Assembly: GCA_910587905.1 (NCBI GenBank)
Contig: CAJUOF010000211.1
Span: 1-22,289, forward strand
Origin: an uncultured Lachnospiraceae bacterium
Lineage (GTDB): Bacteria; Bacillota_A; Clostridia; Lachnospirales; Lachnospiraceae
Length of the DNA: 22,289 bases
Reading direction: 5' to 3'
Shown: piece by piece, positions 1 to 7,364 of the stretch
Position numbering within the stretch: position 1 is the stretch's first letter
Layout: each line of letters starts with the position of its first letter
Position numbers and translations under genes: made by a program
The notes under the pieces: generated by a model
The model's input: only the letters and a program-made list of their open reading frames with translations
Told to the model about the DNA's origin: nothing
The model's database searches: none

Positions 1-2
1 AG

Positions 3-926
3 GCGGGGAGCGGTTCACTGGTCACGCTGGAATGGTGTCGGGATTGGCTTTTCGCGGAGGAGACGGCGGATCGGGCCAAGGCGCTGGCATCCTCGCTTCT
101 CCCGGTCTTGATCTGCGGTCCGGAGCGGTGTGTCAATGAGATGGCGGCCAAGGCGGTCTGCAATTATTCAGACCGGAGCGGCATGGGGATCGTGCCGGTC
201 TACTGCAACAATCTTTACCGGGAGTTTTTTGAACAGTTTCTGTTCAGCAGCTTCGGGGAGCTCCAGAGGGCCAGGGGCGGGACACTGGTTTTTTATGACG
301 TGGAAAATCTTCCCTTTTATCTCCAGGAGCGCCTGATGGAATTTATGAAAACGGGATGTGCCGGTTTTGGGGGGACGGACGGGTCCGGAGCCGGCGCGCG
401 TCTGATCTTTACGACCACGAAAGACTTGAAGACTCTGGCCGCGGAGGGATTTTTTCTGGAAAAGCTGTATTACCACCTGGAAAAGAACAGGCTCCTTCTG
501 GATTCTTTTTACGGGGACAGATTGAGGCTGGCGGCGGCGCTGGATTTGGGAGCTGCTTTTTACCGTTCCAGATATGAGAAGGAATCGGTTACTTTGAGCA
601 AGTCTGCCAGGCAGTGGCTTCTGAACAAGGATTGGGGGGAGGATCCCAACGAGGTGGACAAGGTTCTGGAAAAGATCGTCCGAGAGGGCGAGGGGACGGT
701 CACGGACAAGGATCTGGCCGCCATGGGAATTCGGCGTTTTAAGGAGGAGGGAGTCTCGGCCATCTCCGACCTGGAGCGGGAGCGGATCGCTGGGCTTTTG
801 AAGGCGGGATATAGCAAGGTGGAGATCGCAAGACTTCTCGGAATCGGGAGAGCCACTTTGTACCGGAAAATGGCGGAATACGGGCTGGATTACGGAAGGA
901 AGAAAAAGAAAGAGGATAAGACATGA
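3..926 (+). CDS. Fis-type HTH transcriptional regulator with degenerate AAA+ domain (5' truncated)
   Basis: The reading frame is open from the window edge, so the gene starts upstream; 307 residues are visible. The middle aligns with the AAA+ domain of sigma-54 activators: the Walker B-like GGTLVFYDVENLP, then LQERLMEFMKTG, then LIFTTTKDLKTL and LYYHLEKNRL. The key motors are gone. The Walker A position reads ICGPERCVNE, with no GxxGxGK lysine, the GAFTGA sigma-54 contact loop is absent, and Walker B is DV rather than DE. The C-terminus has a clear Fis/resolvase helix-turn-helix (KVEIARLLGIGRATLYRKM) followed by a lysine-rich tail. From the family, intact members remodel sigma-54 polymerase; I infer that this one cannot, and acts as a DNA-binding regulator with a pseudo-ATPase sensor domain. 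Its effector domain and targets lie outside the window. A double hairpin follows the stop. Confidence 0.75.
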   Translation, partial: AGSGSLVTLEWCRDWLFAEETADRAKALASSLLPVLICGPERCVNEMAAKAVCNYSDRSGMGIVPVYCNNLYREFFEQFLFSSFGELQRARGGTLVFYDVENLPFYLQERLMEFMKTGCAGFGGTDGSGAGARLIFTTTKDLKTLAAEGFFLEKLYYHLEKNRLLLDSFYGDRLRLAAALDLGAAFYRSRYEKESVTLSKSARQWLLNKDWGEDPNEVDKVLEKIVREGEGTVTDKDLAAMGIRRFKEEGVSAISDLERERIAGLLKAGYSKVEIARLLGIGRATLYRKMAEYGLDYGRKKKKEDKT

Positions 927-929
927 GAT

Positions 930-1003
930 CCTGCGGAGGAGGAAACCGCCGCAGGGAAAAAGGACTGCCTGTTGATCTGGAGATCCACGGACAGTCCTTT
1001 TCT
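930..1003 (+). terminator. Tandem hairpins ending in a rho-independent terminator
   Basis: The first stem is CCTGCGG (930-936) with CCGCAGG (949-955). The second is AAAAGGACTG (958-967) with CAGTCCTTTT (992-1001), a perfect 10-base stem whose A and T runs let it work in both directions. It lies just after the regulator stop and just before the carB promoter, so it separates the two units. Confidence 0.8.
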
Positions 1004-1020
1004 CAGCTTCCACTTTTGGG

Positions 1021-1049
1021 TTGCACCCGCTGCTGGTTTTATGTATAAT
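1021..1049 (+). promoter_or_regulatory. carB promoter (sigma-A type)
   Basis: TTGCAC (1021-1026), a 17-base spacer and TATAAT (1044-1049). The expected transcript start is near 1056, leaving a leader of about 190 bases before carB. Confidence 0.75.
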
Positions 1050-1055
1050 GGTAGG

Positions 1056-1246
1056 GATAAAAACTTATCTTCAATGACAAAATAATTTGTCTTTGAGGAT
1101 AGTCCCTCCGGGGGATGTGTACGATTTTTGTGAGGAGGATACTGCGCTTTGGCGCAGCAAAAATCGGCGCAGTGGATGACAAAAATTTTTGTCGTTCACT
1201 ATGAAAAGACGACAACAGGAAAGCGAAAAACAACAGGGGGAAAGAT
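1056..1246 (+). promoter_or_regulatory. Structured 5' leader of carB
   Basis: There is no convincing gene here but much pairing. GACAAA/TTTGTC (1076-1081 with 1086-1091, extendable to 1072-1095) forms one hairpin. CGATTTTTG (1122-1130) pairs exactly with CAAAAATCG (1158-1166) and encloses CTGCGC/GCGCAG (1142-1147 with 1152-1157). ACTGCGC (1141-1147) can instead pair with GCGCAGT (1167-1173), which is mutually exclusive with the inner stem. GACAAAAATTTTTGTC (1178-1193) is a perfect palindrome flanked by AGTG and CACT. A GAGGAGG (about 1132-1138) sits inside the enclosed loop. The carB ribosome site GGGGGAAAG precedes the ATG. Pyrimidine-type attenuation is possible, but I do not see a clear PyrR-binding consensus; a dispersed repeat is the alternative. 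Confidence 0.5.
1171..1200. repeat. 30-base inverted repeat with 16-base perfect palindromic core
   Basis: AGTG, three bases, then GACAAAAATTTTTGTC, three bases, then CACT. The core differs only in its centre from GACAAAATAATTTGTC at 1076-1091, so two related palindromes lie 102 bases apart in the same leader. Confidence 0.6.
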
Positions 1247-4200
1247 ATGTCTCAGAGAAAAGATATCCACAAGGTATTGATCATCGGTTCGGGCCCCATC
1301 ATCATCGGACAGGCCTGTGAATTTGACTATTCGGGCACGCAGGCGTGCAAAGCTTTAAGGAAATTGGGCTATGAGATCGTGCTGGTGAACTCCAACCCGG
1401 CCACGATCATGACGGACCCGGAGATCGCGGATGTCACATATATCGAGCCGCTCAACGTGGAGCGGCTGGAGCAGATCATCGCAAAAGAAAGGCCGGATGC
1501 GCTGCTGCCCAACCTGGGGGGCCAGTCGGGTTTAAATCTTTGTTCGGAGCTTTTTAAGGCGGGCGTTCTGGACCGGTACGACGTGAAGGTGATCGGCGTC
1601 CAGGTGGATGCCATCGAGCGGGGCGAGGACCGGATCGAATTCAAGCACGCCATGGAGAAGCTGGGCATCGAGATGGCGAGGAGCGAGGTGGCCTACTCGG
1701 TGGACGAGGCCCTGGCCATTGCCGACAAGCTGGGCTATCCCGTGGTGCTCCGGCCGGCCTACACCATGGGCGGCGCAGGAGGCGGCCTGGTCTACAATGT
1801 GGAGGAGTTAAAGACGGTTTGTGCCAGGGGTCTGCAGGCCAGCCTGGTGGGACAGGTCCTGGTGGAAGAATCCGTCATGGGCTGGGAGGAACTGGAACTG
1901 GAGGTGGTCCGGGATGCGGATAACAATATGATCACCGTCTGCTTCATCGAGAATATCGATCCCATGGGTGTCCACACGGGAGATTCCTTCTGCGCCGCCC
2001 CCATGCTGACCATTTCGGAGGAAGTGCAAAAGCGTCTCCAGGAGAAATCCTACCGGATCGTGGAGTCCATTGAAGTCATCGGCGGGACCAACGTCCAGTG
2101 GGCCCATGACCCGAAGACGGACCGGGACATCATCATCGAGATCAATCCCAGGACTTCCCGCTCTTCGGCGCTGGCTTCCAAGGCTACCGGCTTCCCCATC
2201 GCCTTCGTGTCGGCCATGCTGGCGGCCGGCCTGACCCTGGCGGATATCCCCTGCGGCAAGTACGGGACTCTGGACAAATACGTTCCGGACGGGGACTACA
2301 TCGTGCTCAAGTTTGCCCGCTGGGCCTTTGAGAAATTCAAGGGCGTGGAGGATAAGCTGGGGACGCAGATGCGGGCCGTGGGCGAGGTCATGAGCATCGG
2401 GAAAACTTATAAAGAAGCTTTCCAAAAGGCCATCCGTAGCCTGGAGACGGGCCGGTACGGGCTGGGCCACTGCAAGGATTTTGACAAGAGGACGAAGGAC
2501 GAGCTTTTGCGGCTTCTTGCGACACCTTCCAGCGAGCGGTATTTCGCCATGTATGAGGCGCTACGAAAAGGGGCAGCGGTCGAGGAGATCCATGAGATCA
2601 CGAAGGTGAAGCATTATTTCATCGAGCAGATGAAGGAGCTGGTGGAGGAAGAGGAGGCGCTCCTTGATTTTAAGGGCGGCCTGCCCTCGGACGAGGCGCT
2701 GATCCAGGCGAAGAGGGACGGATTTTCCGATAAGTATCTGAGCCAGATCCTTGGCGTGTCGGAGGCGGATGTCAGGGAGCGGCGGATTTTTCTGGGAGTG
2801 GAAGAAAACTGGGAGGGCGTCCATGTGAGCGGCACCGAGGACAGCGCTTACTACTATTCCACCTACAACGGTGAGGACAAAAATCCCATTCGCAGCGACC
2901 GGCCCAAGGTCATGATCCTGGGAGGTGGTCCCAACCGGATCGGACAGGGCATCGAGTTCGACTACTGCTGCGTCCATGCGTCCCTGGCCCTTAAGAAGCT
3001 GGGCTTTGAGACCATCATTGTCAACTGCAACCCGGAGACGGTTTCCACGGACTACGATACCTCCGACAAGCTGTATTTTGAGCCGCTGACCCTGGAGGAC
3101 GTGCTGAGTATTTATAAGAAGGAACGGCCGGTGGGCGTCATCGCCCAGTTCGGTGGACAGACGCCCCTCAACCTGGCGGCGGATCTGGAGAAGAACGGCG
3201 TGAAGATCCTGGGGACGGCCCCGGCGGTCATCGACCTGGCCGAGGACCGGGATCAGTTTCGGGCCATGATGGACAAGCTGGAGATCCCCATGCCGGAGGC
3301 GGGCATGGCGGTTAACGTGGAGGAGGCCCTGGAGATTGCGGACCGGATTAGCTATCCGGTGATGGTGCGCCCCTCCTACGTGCTGGGCGGCCGTGGCATG
3401 GAGGTGGTCTACGATGCGGAGAGCATGACGGGCTATATGGAGGCGGCCGTGGGCGTGACGCCGGATCGTCCCATCCTCATCGACCGGTTCCTGGTCCACG
3501 CCACCGAGTGCGAGGCGGATGCCATCAGCGACGGCACCCACGCCTTCGTGCCGGCGGTCATGGAGCACATCGAGCTGGCCGGTGTCCACTCCGGCGATTC
3601 GGCCTGCATCATTCCCTCCAGGCATCTGTCGGAGGAGAATGTGAAGACTATCAAAGAATATACGAGGAAGATTGCGGAGGAGATGCATGTCCGGGGTCTG
3701 ATGAACATGCAGTACGCCATTGAGAACGGTAAGGTCTACGTGCTGGAGGCCAATCCCAGGGCCTCCCGGACGGTGCCCCTGGTGTCCAAGGTCTGCAACA
3801 TCCGCATGGTGCCTCTGGCCATCGACATCGTGACCGGGGAGCTGACCGGCAGACCTTCGCCGGTGCCCGCCCTTAAGGAGCAGGAGATCCCCTATTATGG
3901 GGTGAAGGAGGCCGTGTTCCCCTTCAACATGTTCCAGGAGGTGGATCCGGTCCTGGGGCCGGAGATGCGTTCCACCGGCGAGGTCCTGGGGCTTTCCGAG
4001 TCCTGGGGCGAGGCCTTCTACAAGACCCAGGAGGCGTCCCAGACCAGGCTTCCCCTGGAGGGGACCGTCTTAATCAGCGTCAGCGACAAGGACAAACCGG
4101 AGGCCGTGGAGGTGGCGAAGGAATTTGCCGCCGCCGGCTTCAAGATCATCGCCTCCAGGAATACCTGCAAGCTTCTCAGGGAAAACGGGCTGGAGGCGGA

Positions 4201-4474
4201 GATGATCAACAAGCTGCAGGAGGGCCGTCCCAACATGTACGACCTGATCACCAACGGGAAGATTGACGTGATCGTCAACACGCCGGTGGAGAAGGAGCGG
4301 AAGATGGACGACAGCTATTTAAGGAAGGCGGCTATCAAGAAGAAGGTGCCCTATGCGACGACCATGGCGGCGGCCAAGGCGATGATCGGCGGCATCCGCT
4401 TCGTGAAGGAGCACGGGAACGGCCAGGTGAAATCCCTGCAGGAGCTTCACGGGAGCGTGAGGGATAAAGAGTGA
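1247..4474 (+). CDS. carB: Carbamoyl-phosphate synthase large subunit
   Basis: The 1075-residue product makes carbamoyl phosphate from bicarbonate, ammonia (delivered from glutamine by the small subunit CarA) and two ATP, feeding pyrimidine and arginine synthesis. It has the family's full length and internal duplication. The first half opens with VLIIGSGPIIIGQACEFDYSGTQA, and the second copy opens with MILGGGPNRIGQGIEFDYCCVHA at about residue 556. Each half has an ATP-grasp domain (AYTMGGAGGGL; SYVLGGRGMEV). An MGS-like regulatory domain runs from about residue 937 (VLISVSDKDKPEAVEVAKEF), the region that binds effectors such as UMP in E. coli. The start is supported by GGGGGAAAG eight bases upstream. 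carA is not adjacent and must lie elsewhere; this separation is unusual but known. rlmH follows after 45 bases. The call is very secure. Confidence 0.98.
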   Translation: MSQRKDIHKVLIIGSGPIIIGQACEFDYSGTQACKALRKLGYEIVLVNSNPATIMTDPEIADVTYIEPLNVERLEQIIAKERPDALLPNLGGQSGLNLCSELFKAGVLDRYDVKVIGVQVDAIERGEDRIEFKHAMEKLGIEMARSEVAYSVDEALAIADKLGYPVVLRPAYTMGGAGGGLVYNVEELKTVCARGLQASLVGQVLVEESVMGWEELELEVVRDADNNMITVCFIENIDPMGVHTGDSFCAAPMLTISEEVQKRLQEKSYRIVESIEVIGGTNVQWAHDPKTDRDIIIEINPRTSRSSALASKATGFPIAFVSAMLAAGLTLADIPCGKYGTLDKYVPDGDYIVLKFARWAFEKFKGVEDKLGTQMRAVGEVMSIGKTYKEAFQKAIRSLETGRYGLGHCKDFDKRTKDELLRLLATPSSERYFAMYEALRKGAAVEEIHEITKVKHYFIEQMKELVEEEEALLDFKGGLPSDEALIQAKRDGFSDKYLSQILGVSEADVRERRIFLGVEENWEGVHVSGTEDSAYYYSTYNGEDKNPIRSDRPKVMILGGGPNRIGQGIEFDYCCVHASLALKKLGFETIIVNCNPETVSTDYDTSDKLYFEPLTLEDVLSIYKKERPVGVIAQFGGQTPLNLAADLEKNGVKILGTAPAVIDLAEDRDQFRAMMDKLEIPMPEAGMAVNVEEALEIADRISYPVMVRPSYVLGGRGMEVVYDAESMTGYMEAAVGVTPDRPILIDRFLVHATECEADAISDGTHAFVPAVMEHIELAGVHSGDSACIIPSRHLSEENVKTIKEYTRKIAEEMHVRGLMNMQYAIENGKVYVLEANPRASRTVPLVSKVCNIRMVPLAIDIVTGELTGRPSPVPALKEQEIPYYGVKEAVFPFNMFQEVDPVLGPEMRSTGEVLGLSESWGEAFYKTQEASQTRLPLEGTVLISVSDKDKPEAVEVAKEFAAAGFKIIASRNTCKLLRENGLEAEMINKLQEGRPNMYDLITNGKIDVIVNTPVEKERKMDDSYLRKAAIKKKVPYATTMAAAKAMIGGIRFVKEHGNGQVKSLQELHGSVRDKE

Positions 4475-4519
4475 GAGAGATGCGGGACGCAGATATGAGG
4501 AACGAGGGGGAGAGGGCAC

Positions 4520-4999
4520 ATGCGGATCACGGTTCTGGCGGTGGGGAAGGTAAAGGAAACGTTTTATATGCAGGCCGTCGGAGAGTATGCGAAGCGTCTC
4601 TCCCGCTACTGTAAGCTGGAGATCGTCGAAGTCCCGGATGAGAAGACGCCGGACGGGGCCGGGGAGGCAGCCGTCCGGCGGATCAAGGAGAAGGAGGGGG
4701 AGCGGCTGCTCGCCCACGTAAGGGACGGCATGTACGTGATCGCCCTTGCCATAGACGGAAAGATGTTAAGCTCCGAAGAACTTTCGGAGCATCTTTCTGC
4801 TTTGGGACTATACGGGGAAAGCCATCTCGCCTTTGTGATCGGCGGCTCCCTGGGGCTTTCCGACGGCGTGCTGAGACGGGCCGACGAAACTTTAAGTTTT
4901 TCCAAGATGACTTTTCCCCATCAGCTGATGCGGGTGATCCTCCTGGAACAGCTTTACCGGAGCTTTAAGATACGGGCGGGGGAGCCGTATCATAAATGA
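4520..4999 (+). CDS. rlmH: 23S rRNA (pseudouridine1915-N3)-methyltransferase RlmH
   Basis: The 159-residue SPOUT-family enzyme is close to the usual 155-160. It methylates N3 of pseudouridine 1915 in helix 69 of 23S rRNA in the assembled ribosome. Diagnostic segments are MRITVLAVGKVKE at the start, the SAM-knot stretch FVIGGSLGLSDGVL, LSFSKMTFPHQLMR, LLEQLYRSFKI, and the invariant ending GEPYHK. A GGGGGAGAGG run just upstream supports the ATG. The gene keeps its complete 3' end, and the last codons are copied at 6069-6087, which is the signature of integration at the rlmH 3' end known from SCC elements (where the gene is called orfX). Downstream DNA becomes abruptly AT-rich. Confidence 0.97.
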   Translation: MRITVLAVGKVKETFYMQAVGEYAKRLSRYCKLEIVEVPDEKTPDGAGEAAVRRIKEKEGERLLAHVRDGMYVIALAIDGKMLSSEELSEHLSALGLYGESHLAFVIGGSLGLSDGVLRRADETLSFSKMTFPHQLMRVILLEQLYRSFKIRAGEPYHK

Positions 5000-5000
5000 G
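4982..5000 (+). repeat. Putative attachment repeat, rlmH-proximal copy
   Basis: GAGCCGTATCATAA, then A, then TGAG. These are the last codons of rlmH (E-P-Y-H-K-stop). The copy at 6069-6087 is identical except A to G at the 15th base. The TATCATAA core is the same one found in staphylococcal SCC attachment sites at this gene. Confidence 0.65.
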
Positions 5001-5165
5001 GACGAAAAGTCAAATATTGCCAGAAAATGGATGAGAGGAGGCTGATTTTGTACTGTCTCTGATAGATTTATTCGTTTGAGATTATGGGCAGTTGTTATAT
5101 CGCAAGCAGAAATAAAGGATATCTGGATTTGGAGTGTAGCCGCAATTAGGAGATGAGAGAATAAG

Positions 5166-5783
5166 ATGCTTAATAGCAAAGGGTTTGATTTGTGGGCGGA
5201 CGGATATGACAAAAGTGTGGGTATGTCGGACAAGGATGGAACCTATCCGTTTGCAGGATATAAGCAGATATTAAATGTAATTTACAACAGAGTGCTGACA
5301 AGTAAAAGTAATACTGTTCTAGATATTGGATTTGGTACTGCTGCCCTAACTGCAAAACTGTATGAGAGAGGTTGTCATATTTGGGGACAGGATTTCTCTG
5401 AAAGAATGATTGAGCTGGCAAAGAAAAAGATGCCGAAGGCAGAGTTGTTTCAGGGAGATTTTTCAAATGGACTTGTGGATGAATTAGAACATAATAGATA
5501 TGATGCAATTATAGCCACGTATTCTCTGCATCATCTGTCAGATGGGCAAAAGATTCACTTTATTAAAAAGATTTTGCCTTTATTACACGATGGGGGATGT
5601 CTGTATATTGGAGACGTAATGTTTGAAACGCGTACAGAGTTGGAGCGGCAAAAAGCATTGATAGGCGAGGAATGGGATGATGAGGAATTCTATTTTGCAT
5701 TAGATGAATTGACGGAATTTATCCCACAGGCGAAATATGAAAAGTTTTCATTCTGCGCCGGGTTGTTGTCGATAAAAGGATGA
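5166..5783 (+). CDS. Class I SAM-dependent methyltransferase
   Basis: The 205-residue protein has a Rossmann-type methyltransferase fold. SAM motif I is TVLDIGFGTAALT at about residues 49-61. An acidic end of beta-2 follows in WGQDFSERMIELAKKKM, motif II-like AELFQGDFSNG comes next, and then YDAIIATYSLHHLSDGQK and LLHDGGCLYIGDVMF. The length and the ending (FSFCAGLLSIKG) resemble small YrrT-like methyltransferases, but the substrate cannot be told. AGGAG lies 13 bases before the ATG, a rather long spacing; no better start is visible. Codons are much more AT-rich than in flanking genes, and the gene lies alone inside the repeat-bracketed insert, so it is probably acquired cargo. Small methyltransferases carried on mobile DNA are often resistance or tailoring enzymes, but nothing here shows that. 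Confidence 0.8.
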   Translation: MLNSKGFDLWADGYDKSVGMSDKDGTYPFAGYKQILNVIYNRVLTSKSNTVLDIGFGTAALTAKLYERGCHIWGQDFSERMIELAKKKMPKAELFQGDFSNGLVDELEHNRYDAIIATYSLHHLSDGQKIHFIKKILPLLHDGGCLYIGDVMFETRTELERQKALIGEEWDDEEFYFALDELTEFIPQAKYEKFSFCAGLLSIKG

Positions 5784-5821
5784 TTGCATCTGCGACACGC
5801 TTTTCCCGCTCTTTACTCTAA

Positions 5822-5989
5822 CCGCACCCTGGCAAAAGAAGAATTTTACTCAGTGGCAGATATTATCAGGGCATGATTGATCTGCAGCTTGTAGATGCAG
5901 GTCAGCATTACAAAAAGCTAAACAAAGGCTATATTTATGAATGTGGAAAAGGACAGGGAATATCACATTATCTAAGAGCAGGAGTATGA
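5822..5989 (+). pseudogene. Fragment of Rpn / PD-(D/E)XK nuclease-transposase family
   Basis: An open stretch without a start codon encodes GRYYQGMIDLQLVDAGQHY followed by KKLNKGYIYE. This resembles the conserved RxRYYQxMIDxxxLxxGxxY ... SYIIFIC block of recombination-promoting nuclease (Rpn) proteins, as I recall the family. The N-terminal nuclease core and the expected continuation are missing and stops flank both sides, so it is a remnant. It is followed at once by a terminator hairpin. Confidence 0.45.
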
Positions 5990-6023
5990 CAAGGCAGAGC
6001 ATTTCAAGTGTTCTGCCTTGTTT
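5990..6023 (+). terminator. Rho-independent terminator
   Basis: CAAGGCAGAGCA (5990-6001) pairs with TGTTCTGCCTTG (6009-6020), 12 pairs with one G-T, loop of 7 bases, then TTT. The T tract is short. It ends the methyltransferase / Rpn-fragment transcript. Confidence 0.6.
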
Positions 6024-6068
6024 GACAGAATATACAGGGATACTTTTCGCACTTAGGTATGTTATGGA

Positions 6069-6087
6069 GAGCCGTATCATAAGTGAG
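6069..6087 (+). repeat. Putative attachment repeat, distal copy of the rlmH end
   Basis: GAGCCGTATCATAA, then G, then TGAG: 18 of 19 positions match 4982-5000. Read in frame it again encodes E-P-Y-H-K-stop, and the A-to-G difference is silent (AAA/AAG). Confidence 0.65.
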
Positions 6088-6222
6088 AGAGAAGGGGCTC
6101 TCGTTAGGTGATAAGAGATCAGAATTTTGGATGGTAGCTGAGCTTAATTAGTAGACACGAAATATAAGAACTTCCGTGGACATGAACGAAGAGCAGAGAA
6201 ATGGTTCTCAACTATAAACACG

Positions 6223-7101
6223 TCACAAGTGAACAGAGCGCTGTAACGTTTCTGTGTATTGAATAAGAAAATCTTTAAAAAGCTGCGTAGCCTCAGAGTT
6301 TTTTGATTCCGGCGGAACGGAACAGTACAGGGTACGGCGGCAATTCACATCTTTTATATGTAAGGTTTTTACCGGATTATTGTCGGAGAAAAAGCCCCAG
6401 GTGAGTCTGGGCCAGAAGCTGACACCGAGACCTGCGCTGACGAGACTGCGCACGGTGGAGGGCGTGTTGCTCTCGTAGACAATAAAGGGGGAAAAACCTG
6501 CTTTTCTGCAATAAAAATCCATAATCGAACGAAAAACCGTGCCGCGGCTTAGGCTGATGAATTCCGAGGTGGAAAATTCGGAGAGAGCCACGGAATTCTC
6601 TGTCGTTGTGAGGAAGCTCTGGGGGACAACCAGTAAAATTTCTTCCTCAAGGAGAACGATGTCCTTAAAATCAGAGGGGATTTCCGGAAGGGAGGAAATC
6701 AGGATATCATAATGAGCCGCTGTGGTGTTTTGCAGCAGTTCAAATTTTACGTTGGGATGCTCCATATGGAAGCTTTTGATGATGTCAGGAATTAAATGAG
6801 AACCGGAATTTAAGTTCAGGCAGACCCGAAGGTTCGCGTGCTGGCTCATATCGATCAGGTCGAGCTTGGTCTTTTCGATGGCACCGAGGATGGAGGGGAG
6901 GCGGTTGTATAAGAGTGTTCCATAGTTGGTCAGTTTTAAGCGTTTCCCATGGCGGGCGAACAGAGGAACGGTCAGTTCCTTTTCCAGGCGCGCAATGCTT
7001 TGGCTGACAGCCGGTTGGGAAATATGGAGCTTTTCGGCTGCTTTTGTGACACTGCCATATCGGACAATCGCGTCGAAATATTTGAGCTGTAGAATTTCCA
7101 T
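6223..7101 (-). CDS. LysR-family transcriptional regulator
   Basis: The 292-residue protein starts MEILQLKYFDAIVRYGSVTK and has the typical LysR winged HTH at residues 1-60 (AAEKLHISQPAVSQSIARLE). An effector-binding domain follows from about residue 88. The frame stays open further upstream, but the chosen ATG has CGGAGG six to seven bases before it and lies about 43 bases after a good promoter, so longer starts are rejected. It is divergent from the peptide-type transporter operon; LysR regulators usually control the divergent neighbour and themselves through the shared intergenic region, which here holds T-N11-A palindromes. I infer that it senses a product or substrate of the transporter, peptidase and MadLM operon. 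Its ligand is unknown. Confidence 0.92.
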   Translation of the reverse strand: MEILQLKYFDAIVRYGSVTKAAEKLHISQPAVSQSIARLEKELTVPLFARHGKRLKLTNYGTLLYNRLPSILGAIEKTKLDLIDMSQHANLRVCLNLNSGSHLIPDIIKSFHMEHPNVKFELLQNTTAAHYDILISSLPEIPSDFKDIVLLEEEILLVVPQSFLTTTENSVALSEFSTSEFISLSRGTVFRSIMDFYCRKAGFSPFIVYESNTPSTVRSLVSAGLGVSFWPRLTWGFFSDNNPVKTLHIKDVNCRRTLYCSVPPESKNSEATQLFKDFLIQYTETLQRSVHL

Positions 7102-7150
7102 GCCGGTCCTCCGAGACAAATGAGAAGTACAAGTCAGTCGAATCATATAC

Positions 7151-7179
7151 ATTATAGAAATTGGTGTGCGAAAAGTCAA
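7151..7179 (-). promoter_or_regulatory. Promoter of the LysR gene
   Basis: On the minus strand, TTGACT (7179-7174), a 17-base spacer and TATAAT (7156-7151). The predicted transcript start is near 7144, before the ATG at 7101. Confidence 0.75.
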
Positions 7180-7228
7180 GCGTAAATCCATTGCTGTATA
7201 AAATTTCCTGCTTATATAGAAGATTTTC

Positions 7229-7248
7229 ATATAATGTTCGTGTTATAT
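7229..7248. promoter_or_regulatory. Candidate LysR operator (ATATAA-N8-TTATAT)
   Basis: A 20-base perfect inverted repeat with an 8-base centre lies between the divergent promoters. It fits the T-N11-A pattern of LysR boxes. It is AT-rich, so chance is not excluded. Confidence 0.4.
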
Positions 7249-7266
7249 GTAAATTCATATTTAATA

Positions 7267-7296
7267 TTTGCCAAAATTAGCAAAATAATGTAAAAT
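7267..7296 (+). promoter_or_regulatory. Promoter of the transporter operon with overlapping palindrome
   Basis: TTGCCA (7268-7273), a 17-base spacer and TAAAAT (7291-7296). The -35 is embedded in TTTGC-N8-GCAAA (7267-7284), another T-N11-A palindrome, which is the usual place for LysR contacts. In the leader, TGTGAG (7318-7323) can pair with CTCACA (7341-7346) just before the ribosome site at about 7350. Confidence 0.6.
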
Positions 7297-7364
7297 TTAA
7301 CCATCAAATTCATTAAATGTGAGGATTAAGACGAAAAGTTCTCACAATAAAAAAGGAGGATCTT

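Larger units (their letters stand above)
4996..6082. mobile_element. Small AT-rich insert bracketed by rlmH-end repeats (SCC-like scar)
   Basis: A 1,087-base unit lies between two copies of the rlmH 3' end. Its base composition is visibly poorer in G+C than carB and rlmH on the left. It contains a methyltransferase gene, a decayed Rpn-like fragment and a terminator; the 166 bases 5000-5165 hold no gene or clear promoter. No serine recombinase (ccr) or integrase is present, so it would be a remnant or a passenger mobilised in trans. The region 6088-6222 beyond the second repeat holds nothing recognisable except a short GAGAG/CTCTC inverted repeat. Confidence 0.5.

Noticed and set aside
1201..1320. 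Possible leader peptide starting ATG AAA AGA CGA before carB
   Set aside because: It has no ribosome site, runs out of frame into carB and has no regulatory codon pattern.
6009..6087. Longer rlmH-like tail before the distal repeat (LFDRIYRDTF ... GEPYHK)
   Set aside because: It contains a stop, needs gaps, and overlaps a terminator arm; only the 19-base repeat is secure.
6700..6714. A third TATCATAA-TGAG-like match within the LysR gene
   Set aside because: It lacks the GAGCCG part and the extra base, and lies in a conserved coding sequence; chance match.
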